DNA of 64,000 nucleotides. Source: DAIMFL01 sp964372215. GTDB taxonomy: Bacteria > Pseudomonadota > Alphaproteobacteria > Dongiales > Dongiaceae. Each line of letters starts with the position of its first letter. Position 1 is the first letter of the stretch. Under the pieces are notes generated by a model. The model was not told the DNA's origin. It searched no databases and saw nothing but the letters and a program-made list of their open reading frames with translations. Below are positions 55,420 through 63,259 of the stretch, piece by piece. The stretch is from contig CAYJQC010000001.1 of NCBI GenBank assembly GCA_964372215.1, positions 1 through 64,000 of the forward strand. The letters run 5' to 3'. The position numbers were made by a program, and so were the translations under genes.

Positions 55420-56409
55420 GTGCTGAGCCACGACCAACTTCTGTGCGGCCTCGAAAGGCTCGCCAGCGCGGCGCTGAGCCGCTGGGGGCTCGACGGCGCG
55501 TCGCTGCGGCTGATGAACCTGTCGGAGAACGCCACCTACCGGGTCGAGCCGGTCGCGGCCGAGCGGCCGGTCGTCCTGCGCGTCCACCGCGAGGACTATC
55601 ACAGCGTCAACGGCATCCGCAGCGAGCTGGCCTGGATGCGCGCCCTGCAGCGCGAGGCCGGCGTGAAGACGCCCCAGGCGATTCCCGGGCGCGACGGCGC
55701 CGATATCCAGACGGTGACGCATCCCGCCCTGCCGCGCCCGCGCAACTGCGTCCTGTTCGAGTTCATCGACGGCGAGGAGCCGTGCCAGGACAACCTGATC
55801 GAGCCGTTCAAGCAGCTCGGCGAGGTGACCGCGCGCACCCACAACCACTCGCAGACCTGGAAGCGCCCGCCCTATTTCGAGCGGCTGCGCTGGGACTTCG
55901 AGCACAGCCTGGGCGCCACCCCGAACTGGGGTCCGTGGCGCAATGGCCCGGATGCGACGCCGGATCGCCTGCCGCTGCTGCAGCGCCTGGTCGACACCAT
56001 CGAGGCGCGGCTGCGGGATTTCGGCCAGGCGCCTGAGCGCTTCGGCCTGATCCACGCCGATTTCCGCCTCGCCAACCTGCTGGTGCACCAGGGCGACACG
56101 CGGGTGATCGACTTCGACGACAGCGGGCTCGGCTGGTACCTGTACGACGCGGCGACCGCGGTGAGCTTCATCGAGCACCGGCCCGACCTCGACGAACTGC
56201 TCGGCGCCTGGATGGAAGGCTATCGCCGGGTGCGCGAGCTGTCTGCGGCGGAGGAGAACGAGCTGTTCACCTTCGTCATGCTGCGCCGGATGACCCTGTT
56301 CGCCTGGATCGGCTCGCATGCCGAGACCGATCTGGCGAAGCAGGAAGGGCCGGCCTACTCGATCCAGACCTGCGAGCTTGCCGAACGCTATCTCGGCCGC
56401 TTCGGCTGA
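55420..56409 (+). CDS. Amino-alcohol-type phosphotransferase (APH fold), microcompartment operon
   Basis: Small-molecule kinase of 329 residues with an aminoglycoside-phosphotransferase/SrkA-like fold. The catalytic loop is LIHADFRLANLLV and the metal site VIDFDDSGLG. In RMM loci the equivalent enzyme phosphorylates (S)-1-amino-2-propanol; related kinases act on ethanolamine or hydroxylysine. GTG at 55420 with GGAGAG upstream. First gene of the BMC operon, 75 bp before the class III enzyme. Confidence 0.85.
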   Translation: MLSHDQLLCGLERLASAALSRWGLDGASLRLMNLSENATYRVEPVAAERPVVLRVHREDYHSVNGIRSELAWMRALQREAGVKTPQAIPGRDGADIQTVTHPALPRPRNCVLFEFIDGEEPCQDNLIEPFKQLGEVTARTHNHSQTWKRPPYFERLRWDFEHSLGATPNWGPWRNGPDATPDRLPLLQRLVDTIEARLRDFGQAPERFGLIHADFRLANLLVHQGDTRVIDFDDSGLGWYLYDAATAVSFIEHRPDLDELLGAWMEGYRRVRELSAAEENELFTFVMLRRMTLFAWIGSHAETDLAKQEGPAYSIQTCELAERYLGRFG

Positions 56410-56483
56410 TCCGCGGCCGGACCGGCGACGCCACGTGACGGCTGACGAACATGCGGGGACATCGCCCGCGAGGAGCACTCCGA

Positions 56484-57764
56484 ATGCAGAGCGCTGAGAA
56501 GCAGGAGTTCATCGAGAAGTCCAAGACGTTCTGGAACCCGGGCAAGACCCAGGCGTGGCAGAACATGGGCGTCGACCTGGTGATCGACCGGCGCGAAGGC
56601 TACCTGCTGTGGGACATGGACGGGCGCCGGCTGATCGACCTGCACCTGAACGGCGGGACCTACAATATCGGCCACCGCCATCCCGAGCTGGTCGAGGTGC
56701 TGCATCGCGGCACCCAGCGCTTCGACATGGGAAACCACCATTTCCCCTCGCTCGGCCGCACCGCGCTGGCCGAGATGCTGGCAGAGATCTGCGGCGGCGA
56801 CCTCAAATACACCATGTACGGCTCGGGCGGCGGCGAGGCGATCGACATCGCCATCAAGACCGCGCGCCACGCCAAGCAGCGCCGCAAGATCGTCTCGATC
56901 TTCAACGCCTATCATGGCCATACCGGCCTCGCCGTGGCGGCCGGCGCCGACCGCTTCTCCAAGCTGTTCCTGTCCGACCGGCCGGACGAGTTCACCCATG
57001 TGCGGTTCAACGACCTGAATGCCATGGAGGACGCGCTGAAGGCCAAGGACGTGGCGGCGGTGATCATGGAGACGATTCCGGCCACCTACGGCTTCCCGAT
57101 GCCGCTGCCCGGCTATCTCGCCGAGGTGAAGAAGCTGTGCGAGCGCTACGACGCGCTGTACATCGCCGACGAGGTGCAGACCGGGCTGATGCGCTGCGGC
57201 GAGATGTGGGGCTACCAGCGCTACGGCATCACCCCGGACATCCTGGTGACCGGCAAGGGCATCTGCGGCGGCATGTACCCGATCGCCTGCGTCGTGGTGC
57301 GCGAGCCCTATGCCGGCTGGCTCAAGGAGGACGGCTTCGGCCACATGTCGACCATGGGCGGCGCCGAGCTCGGCTGCCTGGTAGCCATGAAGACCCTGGA
57401 GATCCTGCAGCGGCCCCAGGTCAGGACCATGGTCAACTACATCTCCGAGACCATGGCCAGCGGCCTCAACGAGATCATGAAGCTGTATTCCGACTTCTTC
57501 GTCGGGATCCGCCAGTGCGGCGTGGTGATGGGGCTGGAGTTCGACTACCCCGAGGGCGCCAAGCCGGTGATGAAGCACCTGTACGAGAACGGCGTCTGGG
57601 CGATCTTCTCGACCCTCGATCCCAGGGTGCTGCAGTTCAAGCCCGGCGTGCTGATGACCGCCGATCTCTGCGACGAGGTGCTGGAGCGGGTCGAGCGCTC
57701 CATCGGCCTGGCCCGGGCCGAGTGCCTGGGCGATGGCCGCGCCCGCCGGCGCAGCGCGGCGTGA
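56484..57764 (+). CDS. Class III aminotransferase-fold enzyme, probable amino-alcohol phosphate phospho-lyase
   Basis: 426 residues. GTYNIGHRHPELVEVL, GSGGGEAIDIAIKTARH, NAYHGHTG, IADEVQTGLMRCG and the PLP lysine in LVTGKGICGGMYP place it in the class III family. In RMM systems this member removes phosphate and ammonia from the phosphorylated amino alcohol to give an aldehyde inside the shell. ATG at 56484 with GAGGAG. Followed 13 bp later by the aldehyde dehydrogenase. Confidence 0.85.
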   Translation: MQSAEKQEFIEKSKTFWNPGKTQAWQNMGVDLVIDRREGYLLWDMDGRRLIDLHLNGGTYNIGHRHPELVEVLHRGTQRFDMGNHHFPSLGRTALAEMLAEICGGDLKYTMYGSGGGEAIDIAIKTARHAKQRRKIVSIFNAYHGHTGLAVAAGADRFSKLFLSDRPDEFTHVRFNDLNAMEDALKAKDVAAVIMETIPATYGFPMPLPGYLAEVKKLCERYDALYIADEVQTGLMRCGEMWGYQRYGITPDILVTGKGICGGMYPIACVVVREPYAGWLKEDGFGHMSTMGGAELGCLVAMKTLEILQRPQVRTMVNYISETMASGLNEIMKLYSDFFVGIRQCGVVMGLEFDYPEGAKPVMKHLYENGVWAIFSTLDPRVLQFKPGVLMTADLCDEVLERVERSIGLARAECLGDGRARRRSAA

Positions 57765-57777
57765 CGGGGAGCGCGCC

Positions 57778-59343
57778 ATGAACAGCATCGTCAAGGAGAT
57801 CCTGGCCGGCGAGCAGCGCCTGACCGGCAGCGCCGAGCTGATGCTGCAGACCGCGCAATGGGCGGCGGCCTCGTTCGCGCGCTACGACCATGCGGAGGTC
57901 GACGCGATCGCCCGCGCGGCGGCCGAGGCCGGCTTCGCCAAGGCGGGCGCGCTGGCCGCGGCGGCGGTCAAGGAGACCGGCTTCGGGGTCGCCGAGCACA
58001 AGAAGATCAAGAACGAGATCACCTCGCGCGGCATGTACGAGCTGTACCGCAGCCACGACTACTGCTCCAAGCGCGAGCGCCCGGAGGAGAAGATCGTCGA
58101 GCTGCCGCGCCCCGCCGGCGTGGTGTTCGGCCTGACGCCGTCGACCAATCCGGTCTGCACCGCCTTCTTCAAGGTGATGCTGGCGCTCATCACCCGTAAC
58201 GCCATCGTGATCTCGCCCCATCCCATGGCGAAGGCCTGCTCGGTCGAGGCGGTGCGCGCCATGGCCGAGGCGGCGGAGCGGGCCGGCGCGCCGGCCGGCG
58301 TGATCCAGGTGGTCGAGCAACCGAGCCTGCCGCTGATCGACTACGTGATGAAATCGCCGCGGGTCGGCGTGATCCTGGCGACCGGCGGCTCGCCGATGGT
58401 GCGCGCCGCCTACAGCTCGGGCAATCCGGCGATCGGGGTCGGGCCCGGCAACGCGCCGGTGCTGGTCGATGCCAGCGCCGACATCGACGCCGCGGTCAAG
58501 CGCATCGTGCTGTCGAAATCCTTCGACAATTCCGTGCTCTGCACCAACGAAAGCGCGGTGGTGGCGGAAGCCGCGATCGCCGACCGGCTGCTCAGCGCCT
58601 TCGGCCGCGGCGGCGCCCATGTGGCGAGCCCGGAGGAGACCGCGCTGCTGCGCGACTACCTGTTCGGCAAGGGCACGTTCAACGTCGAGGCGCTCGGGCG
58701 CTCGGCGGTCGAGATCGGCCAGCGCGTCGGCCTGCGGCTGCCGGCCTCGACCAAAATCATCGTAGCCGAGATCGGCCGCGTCGGGGTCGACGAGCCGCTG
58801 TCGAAGGAAAAGCTCTGCCCGGTGCTGGGCTTCGTCCGAGTGCCTCATGTCGAGGCCGGCATCACCACCGCGCGGGCGATGATCCGGATGTCCGGGGCCG
58901 GCCATTCCGCCGCCATCCACAGCCGGACGCCCGCCAACATCCTGGCCTTCAGCGCCGCGGTGAAGGCGCTGCGCGTGGTGGTCAACGCGCCCTGCAGCCA
59001 GGGCGCCGCCGGCTTCTCCACCCATCTGGCGCCGTCCTTCACCATCGGCACCGGCTTCTTCGGCCGCTCCTCGGTCGGCGACAACATCGGTCCGCAGCAC
59101 CTGGTGAACTGGACCCGGATCGCCTACAGCGACGAGGCCAGCGAGGCGTTCGGCGATTTCTCGGGGCTGGAGTCCTGGACCGACCGGCCGCGGCTCGCGG
59201 TCGGCCGCGAGGCGCCGATCTCCCTCGGCAAGCTGCAGGAAGGCGCCGAGCAGGCCGCGCCGCCGGGCGGCGAGCTCGATGCGATCCGCGAGGAAATCCG
59301 CCGCATCGTGCTCGACGAGCTGCGCACGGCCTTGAGGAGTTGA
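57778..59343 (+). CDS. CoA-acylating aldehyde dehydrogenase, microcompartment type
   Basis: 521 residues of the EutE/PduP class: converts an aldehyde plus CoA to acyl-CoA. The substrate tunnel and cofactor regions read FGLTPSTNPVCTAFFK, ATGGSPMVRAAYSSG and GVGPGNAPV; the catalytic Cys is in FDNSVLCTNES. A Pro/Gly linker and amphipathic helix at the end (DAIREEIRRIVLDELR) look like a C-terminal encapsulation peptide. ATG at 57778. It precedes the first shell gene by four bases. Confidence 0.92.
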   Translation: MNSIVKEILAGEQRLTGSAELMLQTAQWAAASFARYDHAEVDAIARAAAEAGFAKAGALAAAAVKETGFGVAEHKKIKNEITSRGMYELYRSHDYCSKRERPEEKIVELPRPAGVVFGLTPSTNPVCTAFFKVMLALITRNAIVISPHPMAKACSVEAVRAMAEAAERAGAPAGVIQVVEQPSLPLIDYVMKSPRVGVILATGGSPMVRAAYSSGNPAIGVGPGNAPVLVDASADIDAAVKRIVLSKSFDNSVLCTNESAVVAEAAIADRLLSAFGRGGAHVASPEETALLRDYLFGKGTFNVEALGRSAVEIGQRVGLRLPASTKIIVAEIGRVGVDEPLSKEKLCPVLGFVRVPHVEAGITTARAMIRMSGAGHSAAIHSRTPANILAFSAAVKALRVVVNAPCSQGAAGFSTHLAPSFTIGTGFFGRSSVGDNIGPQHLVNWTRIAYSDEASEAFGDFSGLESWTDRPRLAVGREAPISLGKLQEGAEQAAPPGGELDAIREEIRRIVLDELRTALRS

Positions 59344-59347
59344 GGCC

Positions 59348-59956
59348 GTGGCCGAGCTGCGCTCCTTCATCTTCATCGACCAGCTGCAGCCGCAGACGCT
59401 GTGCTACATGGCGAGCTGGATGCGCGGCCGCCTGCCGCGCACCAACATGGCGGCGCAGATCATCGAGGTGGCGCCCGGCCTCGACATCGAGCCGGCGACC
59501 GATGTCGCGCTGAAGCACGCCGATGTCGGCGGCGGCATCCTGGTGGTGGAGCGCCAGTTCGGCTACCTCGAGTTCCACGCGCGCTCGACCGCGGCGGTGA
59601 AGGCGGCGGCGCGCGCCGTGCTCGACGAGCTCGGCGTCGAGGAGAGCGACGCGATGCGGCCGCAGATCCTGGCCTCGAAGATCGTGACCCGGGTCGACCC
59701 GGTGCATGCCTTCCTGATCAACCGGAACAAGCTGGGATCGATGGTGCTGCCGGGGGAATCGCTGTTCGTGCTGGAGATGCAGCCGGCGTCCTGCGCCATC
59801 CTGGCGGCCAACGCTGCCGAGAAGACGGCCGAGATCAAGATCATCGACTACCGGATGATCGGCGCGACCGGGCGGGTCTATCTGTCCGGAGAGGAATCCG
59901 ACGTGCGCATGGGCGCCGCCGCGGCCGAGCAGGCGCTGGCGTCCCTGGCAAGGTGA
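59348..59956 (+). CDS. Tandem BMC-domain shell protein (BMC-T), first copy
   Basis: 202 residues with two BMC folds, which trimerise into pseudohexagonal shell tiles, often with a large gated pore. IIEVAPGLDI, ALKHADVGGGILVVERQFG in the first half and MIGATGRVYLSG in the second mark the repeat. GTG start at 59348. It is a clear paralogue of the gene at 61132 (shared VERQ-G-LE, NR-SM-LPG, IGATGR). Confidence 0.9.
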   Translation: MAELRSFIFIDQLQPQTLCYMASWMRGRLPRTNMAAQIIEVAPGLDIEPATDVALKHADVGGGILVVERQFGYLEFHARSTAAVKAAARAVLDELGVEESDAMRPQILASKIVTRVDPVHAFLINRNKLGSMVLPGESLFVLEMQPASCAILAANAAEKTAEIKIIDYRMIGATGRVYLSGEESDVRMGAAAAEQALASLAR

Positions 59957-59963
59957 GGCAGGA

Positions 59964-60440
59964 ATGATCGATCCGACGACGCTGCGTGCCCTGATCCGCG
60001 AGGTGATCGCCACCGAGGTGGCGGCGGCCAGGGGCGGCAAGCTCCCGCCGCCCGCGCCGGCGCCGGCCGGGACCGCGCCGGCCGAGCCCGTGGTGCGCAT
60101 CGCCGGCGACGCCGACCTCGCGGCCTTCGCCCGCAGCGTGCTGGCGCTGGCCGCCGATCCCGCGACCCGCCAGGCGATCGAGGGCGGGCGCCATCCGTTC
60201 CGGCTGGCGGCATCCCACGCGCCGGCAGGATCCGCGCCCGCGCCGCGATCCGGCGTGGCCGCGCCACGCGCCGCCGCGGGGCCGGCGCGGATCATGGAGG
60301 GCGTGGTCAGCGAAAAGACCTTCGACGGCCTGCCGCGCGGCACCACCGTGCTCCATATCGGGCCGGACGTCGCGGTGACGCCGCTCGCCCGCGACAAGGC
60401 CCGCGCCCTCAAGATCACGATCGAAAGGACACGCCCATGA
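59964..60440 (+). CDS. Unknown microcompartment-associated protein with N-terminal encapsulation-like helix
   Basis: 158 residues, family not recognised. An amphipathic helix (LRALIREVIATEVAAARGG), a Pro/Ala-rich linker, a middle Ala-rich segment and a compact C-terminal region (SEKTFDGLPRGTTVLHIG, then VTPLARDKARALKITIER). Helix plus proline linker is the usual layout of proteins targeted into a shell. Lies between BMC-T and BMC-P, overlapping the latter by four bases, so it is a real operon member. Could be a scaffold or small enzyme of the core. Confidence 0.75.
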   Translation: MIDPTTLRALIREVIATEVAAARGGKLPPPAPAPAGTAPAEPVVRIAGDADLAAFARSVLALAADPATRQAIEGGRHPFRLAASHAPAGSAPAPRSGVAAPRAAAGPARIMEGVVSEKTFDGLPRGTTVLHIGPDVAVTPLARDKARALKITIERTRP

Positions 60441-60709
60441 TCCGCGGTCACGTCATCGGCAGGTACTGGGCCACCAAGCGCGTCGAGCATGTTCCGTCGG
60501 GCGCCTTTCTTGAGGTGGAGCTCCACGGCGGCGGTCGCATCGTCGCCTTCGACGTGCTCGGCTGCGGCGAGGGCGAGGAGGTGCTGGTGGTCACCGGCTC
60601 GACCGCCGCGTCCTGGCTCGGCGGCGGCAAGATCCCGATCGACGCGCTCATCATCGGCTCGCTCGACCAGCCATCGGGCGCGGCCACCGGCGCCCCGGCG
60701 AAGAAGTAG
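60437..60709 (+). CDS. Shell vertex protein BMC-P (EutN/CcmL)
   Basis: 90 residues, pentamer that caps shell vertices. It begins MIRGHVIGRYWATKRVE; GEEVLVVTGSTAASWLGGGKIPIDALIIGSLD is the conserved EutN/CcmL end (read as GSTAASWLGG and PIDALIIGS). ATG overlaps the preceding stop as ATGA. Confidence 0.93.
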   Translation: MIRGHVIGRYWATKRVEHVPSGAFLEVELHGGGRIVAFDVLGCGEGEEVLVVTGSTAASWLGGGKIPIDALIIGSLDQPSGAATGAPAKK

Positions 60710-60768
60710 CCGGCCGGCGCCCCGACCAATCGCCATCGACCCTCAACCTACGCAACGGAGACAGAGAG

Positions 60769-61050
60769 ATGTCCAACGCAATCGGAATGATCGAGACCAA
60801 GGGCTTCGTCGCCGCGCTGGCCGGCGCCGACGCAATGGTGAAGGCCGCCAACGTCACCATCGTCGGGCGCCAGGAAGTCGGCGACGGGCTGGTGGCGGTC
60901 ATCGTCAACGGCGATGTCGGCGCGGTGAAGGCGGCGACCGAGGCCGGCGCCGAGGCGGCGAGCAGCGTCGGCACCCTGGTTTCGGTCCATGTCATCCCGC
61001 GGCCGCACCCGGACCTGTCGAAGCATTTCTCGACCACCCCCGGCAAGTAG
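60769..61050 (+). CDS. Shell hexamer protein BMC-H (PduA/EutM-like)
   Basis: 93 residues, single BMC fold: IGMIETKGFVAALAGADAM, KAANVTIVGRQEVGDGL, AVIVNGDVGAVKAATEAGA and the end SVHVIPRPHPDL. Principal facet tile. ATG at 60769 with GGAGACAGAGAG upstream. The 59-bp gap before it may carry a stronger ribosome-binding site for high expression. Confidence 0.95.
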   Translation: MSNAIGMIETKGFVAALAGADAMVKAANVTIVGRQEVGDGLVAVIVNGDVGAVKAATEAGAEAASSVGTLVSVHVIPRPHPDLSKHFSTTPGK

Positions 61051-61131
61051 GGGCCGTCGATCTCGTCTCCGCGCGCCGGCCGGCCCGAACCGGGTCGACC
61101 GGCGGATCGCGGGCGGCCGCAGGAGCCGGGC

Positions 61132-61770
61132 ATGACCGAGCTACGAGTCTATCTGCTGATCGAGGGGCTGGCGCGCCAGTTCGCCGCCTACATGGCGACG
61201 CCGACGCGCGCCCGCGGCTACCCGCCGATGGAGGGCGAGCACAGCCTGATCATCGAGGTGGCGCCGGCGCTCGCCATCCACCGGGTCTGCGACCTCGCGC
61301 TGAAGCACGCGCCGGACATGGAGCCGGGGCTGCTCTATGTCGAGCGGCAATACGGCATCCTCGAGCTGCATGCCGCCGATCTCGCGATGCTGAAGCAGGC
61401 GGGCAACGCCATCCTCCAGGGAGTCGGCCGCGGCGCCGGCGACCAGCTGAAGCCGCGCACCCTGTTCTCGGATATCATCGAGGACGTCTCCGACCAGCAC
61501 GCGATCGTGCTCAATCGCACGCGCGAAGCCTCGATGCTGCTGCCCGGCATGTCGCTGCTGCTGTACGAACTGGAGCCGGCGTTGTTCGCCTCGGTCGCCG
61601 CCAACGAGGCGGAGAAGGCGGCGCCCGGCATCACCATCGTCGACGTCCAGATGATCGGCGCCACCGGCCGGCTGTTCCTGGGCGGCAGCACGCGCGACTG
61701 CGAGCGGGCGCGGGCCAGGATCGACGAGGTGCTGGCCGCGGTCGCCGGGCGCAGCGCGGCGAAGGGCTGA
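61132..61770 (+). CDS. Tandem BMC-domain shell protein (BMC-T), second copy
   Basis: 212 residues, paralogous to the gene at 59348 with the same order of motifs (IIEVAPALAI, ALKHAPDMEPGLLYVERQYG, NRTREASMLLPG, MIGATGRLFLGG). Two BMC-T types in one shell suggest different pores. ATG at 61132 with AGGAG. Last gene of the operon; a convergent gene ends 15 bp downstream. Confidence 0.9.
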   Translation: MTELRVYLLIEGLARQFAAYMATPTRARGYPPMEGEHSLIIEVAPALAIHRVCDLALKHAPDMEPGLLYVERQYGILELHAADLAMLKQAGNAILQGVGRGAGDQLKPRTLFSDIIEDVSDQHAIVLNRTREASMLLPGMSLLLYELEPALFASVAANEAEKAAPGITIVDVQMIGATGRLFLGGSTRDCERARARIDEVLAAVAGRSAAKG

Positions 61771-61784
61771 GTGGGGGCCGCGGC

Positions 61785-63032
61785 CTAGGCCTGCCGCAGG
61801 CAGCGGTCGAGCGCATCCAGCAGCAACTCGGCGTGGTCGGGCCCGAACGGCATCGGCGGGCGCAGCTTGAGAACGTTGCCGTGCCGGCCCTCGTTGCCGA
61901 CCAGCACGCCTTCGTCGCGCATCAGGTTCATGAGCTTCTTGGTCTCGGCGATCGCCGGCGCGCGCGAGACCCGGTCCCGGACCAGCTCGACCCCCAGCAG
62001 CAGGCCGCGGCCGCGCACCGCGCCGATGAGGCTGTGCTGCTCCATGAGCCGCAGCAGCCCGTCCTTCACCTGGTCGCCGACCGCCGCCGCGTTCGCCTGC
62101 AGCTTCTCGTCCCCGATCACGTCGAGCACCGCCAGCCCGGCGGCGCAGGCGACGTTGTTGCCGCCGAAGGTGCTGAAGAACGACGTGGAGTCCATGAAGG
62201 CATCCATGATCGCGCGCCGGGTCACCACGACGCCGAGCGGGAAGCCGTTGCCGATCGGTTTGCCGAGGGTGACGATGTCGGGCACGGCGCCATGGGTCTC
62301 GAAGCCCCAGAAATGGCTGCCCGGTCGGCCGAACCCGGCCTGCACCTCGTCGGCGACGCACAGCCCGCCGGCCGCCTTGACCGTGGCGAACACATCGACG
62401 AGGTAGCCCTCGGGCGCATCGACGATGCCGTTGGTGCAGAACGACGGGTCGATGACGAAGGCGGCGGGCGCCAGTCCCGCTTCGCCCAAGGAGGCGATGG
62501 CGCGGCCGGCGTCGCGAGCGCCGGTGTTGCCGGCACCGGGGGCGGGCAGGGTGCGCACATGAGCATGCAGCGGGCGCTCGGGCGCGCTGATCGGCGACAG
62601 GGCGTCCACCGCCTCGGTCCAGCCGTGATAGGCGTCCTCCATCACGATGGCGCCGCCGTGGCCGGTAGCGGCCCGGGCCATCCGCCAGGCTAGGTCGACC
62701 GCCTCGCTGCCGGAGTTGACGAAGGCGCAGACCTCGAGCCCCTGGGGCAGCAGAGCGCGGAGCCGCTCGGCGTAGTCGAGCGCCTCGGTCTGGAGATAGC
62801 GGGTGTTGGTGTTGAGGCGGCCCGCCTGGCGCGCGATCGCCTCGACCACATGGCGGTGGCAATGGCCGACATGGGGCACGTTGTTGTAGACGTCGAGATA
62901 GGCGCGGCCCGCGGCGTCGTACAGCCACACGCCCGCGCCCCGCACCAGATGCAGCGGCGGATCGTAGAACAGGTGCAGCTTCGATCCCATCGCGCGCCGG
63001 CGGCGCGCCATCAATTCGGCGGTGTCGTTCAT
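61785..63032 (-). CDS. Class III aminotransferase-fold enzyme, ethanolamine-phosphate phospho-lyase-like
   Basis: 415 residues. YNNVPHVGHCHRHVVEAI and RLNTNTRYLQTEALDYAERL closely resemble the eukaryotic ETNPPL/PHYKPL phospho-lyases; FVNSGSEAVDLAWRMAR, EDAYHGWTEAV, VADEVQAGFGRPG and the PLP lysine in TLGKPIGNGFPLG complete the fold. Probably removes phosphate and ammonia from an amino-alcohol phosphate, outside or beside the microcompartment. No encapsulation-like extension is seen. ATG at 63032; convergent with the BMC operon. Confidence 0.82.
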   Translation of the reverse strand: MNDTAELMARRRRAMGSKLHLFYDPPLHLVRGAGVWLYDAAGRAYLDVYNNVPHVGHCHRHVVEAIARQAGRLNTNTRYLQTEALDYAERLRALLPQGLEVCAFVNSGSEAVDLAWRMARAATGHGGAIVMEDAYHGWTEAVDALSPISAPERPLHAHVRTLPAPGAGNTGARDAGRAIASLGEAGLAPAAFVIDPSFCTNGIVDAPEGYLVDVFATVKAAGGLCVADEVQAGFGRPGSHFWGFETHGAVPDIVTLGKPIGNGFPLGVVVTRRAIMDAFMDSTSFFSTFGGNNVACAAGLAVLDVIGDEKLQANAAAVGDQVKDGLLRLMEQHSLIGAVRGRGLLLGVELVRDRVSRAPAIAETKKLMNLMRDEGVLVGNEGRHGNVLKLRPPMPFGPDHAELLLDALDRCLRQA

Positions 63033-63127
63033 AGGGCGTTCCCGGGATCGGAGTTGGGGGAGCGGGCAATTTCGACGCAGCGCATTCGAACCCGATCCGG
63101 CCGGCGAAGTCGAGAGGGTCGCTCGGA

Positions 63128-63199
63128 CGGCCGGCTTGAGTTGCCGGCCGAACCGGCGTAGACACTTCTGACGGGGCCTGCGGCAGACGCCCCGTCAGA
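63128..63199. promoter_or_regulatory. Two perfect inverted repeats in the divergent spacer
   Basis: CGGCCGGC (63128-63135) faces GCCGGCCG (63143-63150) across seven bases, and TCTGACGGGGC (63167-63177) faces GCCCCGTCAGA (63189-63199) across eleven. They lie between the divergent phospho-lyase-like and ChrB-like genes. Either operators or leader hairpins; no T-run follows. Confidence 0.45.
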
Positions 63200-63259
63200 C
63201 GCGGCTCGCGCGTCCAAGCTCTGCCTCCACCGGCGCGTCGCGCCGAGAAGGAGGCTCGC

